NCBI GenBank assembly: GCA_027186245.1
Contig: CP114491.1
Location: forward strand, 6,507,501 to 6,571,500
Length of the DNA stretch: 64,000 bases
Source: Coriaria nepalensis
Taxonomy: Eukaryota > Streptophyta > Magnoliopsida > Cucurbitales > Coriariaceae
Direction of reading: 5' to 3'
How positions within the stretch are numbered: the stretch's first letter is position 1; every line of letters starts with the position of its first letter. The translations under genes and the position numbers were made by a program. The notes below the pieces were generated by a model. It did no database searches, was not told the origin of the DNA, and saw nothing but the letters and a program-made list of their open reading frames with translations. Of this stretch, positions 59,985 to 64,000 are shown piece by piece.

Positions 59985-60655
59985 CAGAAACATGACTGAG
60001 TTCTTAGTTTTATGTTGATTTCTTATATTGAGGGTATCGACCCCTTCATATATTGAAGACGTTGACCCGTCGACTCTTAACAAAATTTTAAGACCTTGAG
60101 TACTTCGACTTTGCACTTCAACCTTAAGATTGTCAGCATTTAGCTAACTAAATAAGACTCATTAACCTCAATTTCATTTTGATATCTTATATTTTACAGA
60201 TTCTACTATTAACTTCGACCTAACATCAAAAGTAACCAATGGTATTCTTCAGCTGTTACTGTCCTCTATATCAGGCTCGGCACTTTCACTTTCTATGATC
60301 CCAAATTATGGAAGAAGAAAGGAAATTATAGGCTTCACTCAATTTTCGTATGAACTAAAAAATGTTCGGCAACTTCTAAACTCTTGTAATACTAGAACTT
60401 AGAAGGAACAATCTTTCCTACTTTAGTAGCTGTTAGTGATCACTTATGATTTTCATATAGTTTTAATATACTATTATTATCCTTAATCAATTAACTAACA
60501 GACTAAGTTATCTTATGTCAACACTGACCGACATCTCTAATTTTTCTATACCAAGAAAAATCAACATCTCACCTTGACAAACCATCATCTCACATAACTA
60601 ACCGACATCTCACATTCTCTATGCCAAAACTTAACTGGCATATGACAGAACTGAT
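59985..60655 (+). repeat. Direct repeat, left copy
   Basis: The left copy of a long direct repeat whose partner is 61205-62125. Shared order: gactgagttctta, ttgagggtatcgacc, tctactattaacttcgacctaacatcaaaa, ttcttcagctg, tttctatgatccc, cttcactcaatttt, gtatgaacta, tttagtagct, cagtgatcacttatgat (here gttagtgatcacttatgat) and aaccgacatctcacattctctatgc. Confidence 0.8.
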
Positions 60656-61204
60656 TAGAGCCATCGGAAGTCGATTGTGAGTTGATGATTATAGCATATT
60701 AGTTTTTAATAGTTTTAAGAATAAAAGATGCTTATGCTATTTTATGACTTTTATTTTATATACTTGATTTCTGCCCATTATTTGATTGAAATAAGGATTT
60801 CATGAAATAAGCTTTTAATTAATGTGTGATTTGAATATAATCACTCATGATATCAACTACAACTTATATAGTATTGAAACATCGGACCCACCGGGTCCAT
60901 CAGGTACATTGGACTCATCAGGCCTATCGGGTACATCAGACCCATCGGGTCTTATATTAATTTTTTCATTTTTTTCTTCTTTTAATTCAGGATAACTGAT
61001 TTCCATTCAATTTCTTTTACATAAATGGAGAGTTTTTTCATAATTGTATGCTTTAATGGTAAATGGAATGACAATATGAACCAAAATGAGAATTAGAATT
61101 CATAGTATTAGCATTCAAATCACAAAGAGGGATCGACTGGAGTTTCGGTAGGATTTCTGTAGGATTTTGGTAGGATTTAGAATTCATAATATCACTTACA
61201 TAAG
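60656..61204. repeat. Spacer between direct repeats, with a 9-bp minisatellite
   Basis: About 550 bp. It contains eight tandem 9-base units at 60881-60952 of the type atcgggtcc/atcaggtac, and otherwise AT-rich sequence. No coding domain. Confidence 0.75.
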
Positions 61205-62125
61205 CATGATTGAGTTCTCAGGCTCAAGTTGATATCTTATACTGAGGGTGTTGACCTCGTCAACCCCTTTTCCTATTGAAGGCATCGACCCATCGACCCC
61301 TTCATATATTGAAGGCGTCAACTCATTGACTCTTTGCACATTAAAGGCGTTGACCTCGTCGACCCCCTTTGTATATTATAGGCATCGAGCTGTCGACCCT
61401 TTGCCTCTTAAAGGCATCAACCCTTTGCATGTTACAGGTGTCAACCCTGCATCTAAATCCTAACTTATTCAGATCTCGATAACCTAGTAAGACGCCCGAA
61501 CCTTGATTTCATCTCATATCTTATACTTTATAGATTCTACTCTTACCTTCGACTTAACATCAAAACTAATAATTTCAAGCTAAAAAAAATAGAATCAGTC
61601 CTTATCAGTGGTATCCTTCAGCTGGTATTGTGCTTTGTATCATAATCTACACTTTCTCTTTCTATGATCCCTGGTATGGAATAAGAAAAGAAATTCTGAG
61701 CTTCACTCAATTTTTTCGTATGAACTACAGAATGTTCAACAACTTCCTAACTTTCACGATACCAGGACTAAGAAGGAATAGTCTTTCCTATTTTAGTAGC
61801 TATCAGTGATCACTTATGATATTACCGTAGGTGATGATTGGAAGACCTACAGAAGATATTTATCCTTCTAACTTATATTTACGATTGGATAGAATGATAG
61901 TGAGCTGGGGAAGCCACATCCTTTTTTTCTTAACTGTACTTTGTAGTTATAATATAATCATTATTATACCGATAACTATACAGTTCCCTTATGACAACGC
62001 TGACGAGCATCTCTGATTCTCCTATACGAAGACAAACCATAATCTCACATTGTCAAACCGACATCTCACATAACTAACCAACATCTCACATTCTCTATGC
62101 TAAAACTTAGCCATCATCTTATAGG
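61205..62125 (+). repeat. Direct repeat, right copy
   Basis: The right copy of 59985-60655, roughly four-fifths identical in the aligned parts by eye. It is longer because the TCGA-rich array is expanded (61240-61460: repeated attgaaggcatcgacc(c)-type units of about 33-36 bases) and because of an insertion at about 61825-61920. The plus open frame at 61248-61463 only reads through this array. Whether the pair are LTRs of a small non-coding element or a tandem duplication is open. Confidence 0.8.
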
Positions 62126-62900
62126 AAGTTTCCTAAAAGAAATAGTTTTTTCAAAATTTCCAATTTTAGGGCAACTTCTTATAATATCAAAAACTTTTAC
62201 AAAAGTAAAATTTCCAATCACAATAAATCTACTATAAACTATTTAGGGTAATTTAGTTGATTAGTTATATCTATATAAACTATTTATATTAATCCAATTA
62301 TTAATTTCATAAACAAAACAAACTTTTAATTATTAAAATTAAAAAATCACTCATAACCTTATACCCCTATTTAACCCTTGGAGGGGCTAAAGGAATGACG
62401 TCAAAATATAAAATTGGCACATAAGATATCATGGTATTCTCAAGTCTGAGGATCACATGTTTCACAATTGAAAAATATCTAAGTGTCGCATTTAGCGAAC
62501 TTAGTCTCCAGTAAGCACTTAGAATAACATCAATGGCCATGAGACTAACCATCCTTAACAGTTTAGGTCATGACTTATGTGATTGTGTCTCTGAATCATC
62601 CATCTCCATGCTCGATGATCCAATGACAACGAACAATTCATGTCTTAAGCTTCAATCTACTTGAGTCTCAATAAGCATGATCTCCATAATGGCTTGAAGT
62701 GCATAACTAAAGACATATGACTTTATCATGATATATGTTCATTTATACATAAGATATTAATTTCAATATTATTAATAAACACGGTAATACAACACTAACT
62801 TTCAATAATGTTAATAAAGTATTACCTAAATTGGGTCAAGATCCAATTGGCCTGTCGATCATATAATTTTAATCAATAATTTTTTATTCTAATTTCCATT
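62126..62900. other. Non-coding flank of a copia fragment
   Basis: AT-rich, no recognised coding domain. It lies downstream, in minus-strand reading, of the copia pol fragment and may include its 3' end or LTR, but no polypurine tract or LTR start was identified. Confidence 0.4.
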
Positions 62901-62904
62901 CTTT

Positions 62905-63900
62905 TAAGATGACGATCAAACTTCTATTGGAAAAGTGATTTAGTGAATGGATCTGCAATGTTGTCATTAGTGTCAACTCTATTTATGTTGATGTCTCTTC
63001 TTCTAATTATCTCTCAGATGAGGTGGTAACGTCGTAGCATGTGTTTATATTTGTTATGAGACCTAAGTTAATTCGCTTGCACTATCGCACCGTTGTTATC
63101 GTAGTTCACTACTACGGTAACAACAATGCTTGGAAAAACTCCTAGTTTAGTTATGAAGTTTTCATCCAAACCATATCCTTTGCTGCTCAGCTGTAGAGTT
63201 TATAGTTGTTTCTTGTTTGCAACATTTCTAACTAACTGCTTCACCATTGAGCATGGAGATAAAACCTAAAATGGATTTGCTATCATCAACGTCTGACTAA
63301 AAGTTGGAATCTGTGAATAAGTTGGAATCTGTGAATCCCTCAATTTTCAAGTAAGATCCTCCATTAATTGAGAACATTTATTTAGTCCTTCTCAAGTAAG
63401 TAAGAATGTTTTTGATAGCAATCCAATACTTTCATCCCGTATTCCCTTGAAACTTTACTCGTAACACTTAGAGCATATGCAATATCCGGTCTAGTACATA
63501 ACATAACGTATATGATGGAACATATTGCCAAAGCATAAGGAACTTCATTTATCTCATCTCTCTCCAATTGTGTCTTAAGAGACATATTCTTGGGGAAATA
63601 AATTCCATGACTCATTGGTAGGAGTCCTCTATTGAAATCTCTCATGCTAAACTGTTTGAGCACCTTATCTATGTAAGTGATTAGGTCAAGCAAAGCAGCC
63701 TATTAGATCTATATCTATAGATCTTAATTCTTAAAATATAGGTTCGTTTCTCCCAAATCTTTCATGGAGAAATTCATTGATAGGCATAACTTGATAGACT
63801 ATAACATTCCTACATCATTCTCAATGAGTAGTATGTTATCTTTACTACCTGAAGGAGTTTCTTGAATACCTAAAAGAGAATGGTATAATTGAGGTGGTCA
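62905..63900 (-). pseudogene. Copia pol fragment, running toward the right edge
   Basis: On the minus strand: reverse transcriptase C-terminal part with IENDVGMLYSIK and NFSMKDLGETN (about 63740-63830), then TYIDKVLKQFSM, LPMSHGIYFPKN, YALAICSIIYVMLCTRPDIAYAL (63382-63693), and RNase H remnants DNNGAIVQAN, NKYKHMLRRYHLI, RDININRVDTNDNIADPFTKSL (62905-63120). In-frame stops and frameshifts break it. The catalytic core, integrase and gag would lie beyond the right edge. It is a different lineage from the 50-55 kb copia element. Confidence 0.85.
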
Positions 63901-64000
63901 GTAGTTGATCCATACGTTTCTTGACTACCTGAAGGAGAATGATATAATCTTACAATGTACCCCTCCCAGAACACCACAATTAAATGACGAGTCTAAGAGG

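Noticed and set aside
59491..61463. CRISPR-like appearance of regular TCGA repeats
   Set aside because: This is plant nuclear DNA; units are degenerate, of uneven length and lack unique spacers.
61248..61463. 71-codon plus frame of Ser/Thr/Pro-rich protein
   Set aside because: It reads through the repeat array whose unit length keeps the frame open by chance.

Overview
This window reads as nuclear DNA of a flowering plant, most likely a eudicot. It carries AT-rich intergenic DNA, many GT-AG introns, a secondary-wall cellulose synthase gene, other plant-specific gene families (SDI1/MS5-like TPR protein, plant-type BARD1, NPF transporter, YUCCA) and the usual plant transposon mix (hAT, PIF/Harbinger, Ty3/gypsy, Ty1/copia, non-coding LTR elements). 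I cannot name the species.

Five genes look intact after splicing by eye with frame kept across every junction: CESA4 (+, 3162-7536, 11 coding exons, 1034 aa); an acidic, probably lipid-anchored 'MGCF' protein of unknown function (-, 8017-9699, 4 exons, 406 aa); an hnRNP A/B-like protein with two RRMs (-, 19875-21567, 2 exons, 385 aa); BARD1 (-, 28467-32970, 13 exons, 692 aa); and an SDI1-like TPR protein (+, 46805-48801, 4 exons, 299 aa). They do not form a pathway or cluster. The first two are convergent neighbours.

Between them lies gene debris: an NPF/PTR transporter pseudogene (26597-28330), one YUCCA exon (37792-38270), one orphan last exon of an organic cation/carnitine transporter (44771-45025), and a decayed elongator-tRNA-Met relic that still has its intron (21793-21876).

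Mobile DNA by region: a hAT element cut by the left edge (1-2233); a PIF/Harbinger transposase with its DDE residues (about 12039-13010) abutting a truncated gypsy gag and LTR (13000-15363); a second, inverted LTR of that family (25781-26518); a decayed retroelement-type coiled-coil reading frame (22904-25617); two long LTRs of a non-coding element family (36117-37590 and 39681-41626); a complete decayed copia element with two LTRs and a 5-bp target duplication (50017-55575); and a copia pol fragment running off the right edge. A TCGA-rich, tandem-prone repeat family occurs at 33.3-33.85, 57.2-57.45 and 59.5-62.1 kb and is the least explained structure here. I found no new gene system; the points most worth a second look are these repeats, the inverted LTR pair around the hnRNP gene, the tRNA relic and the nearly intact Harbinger transposase.
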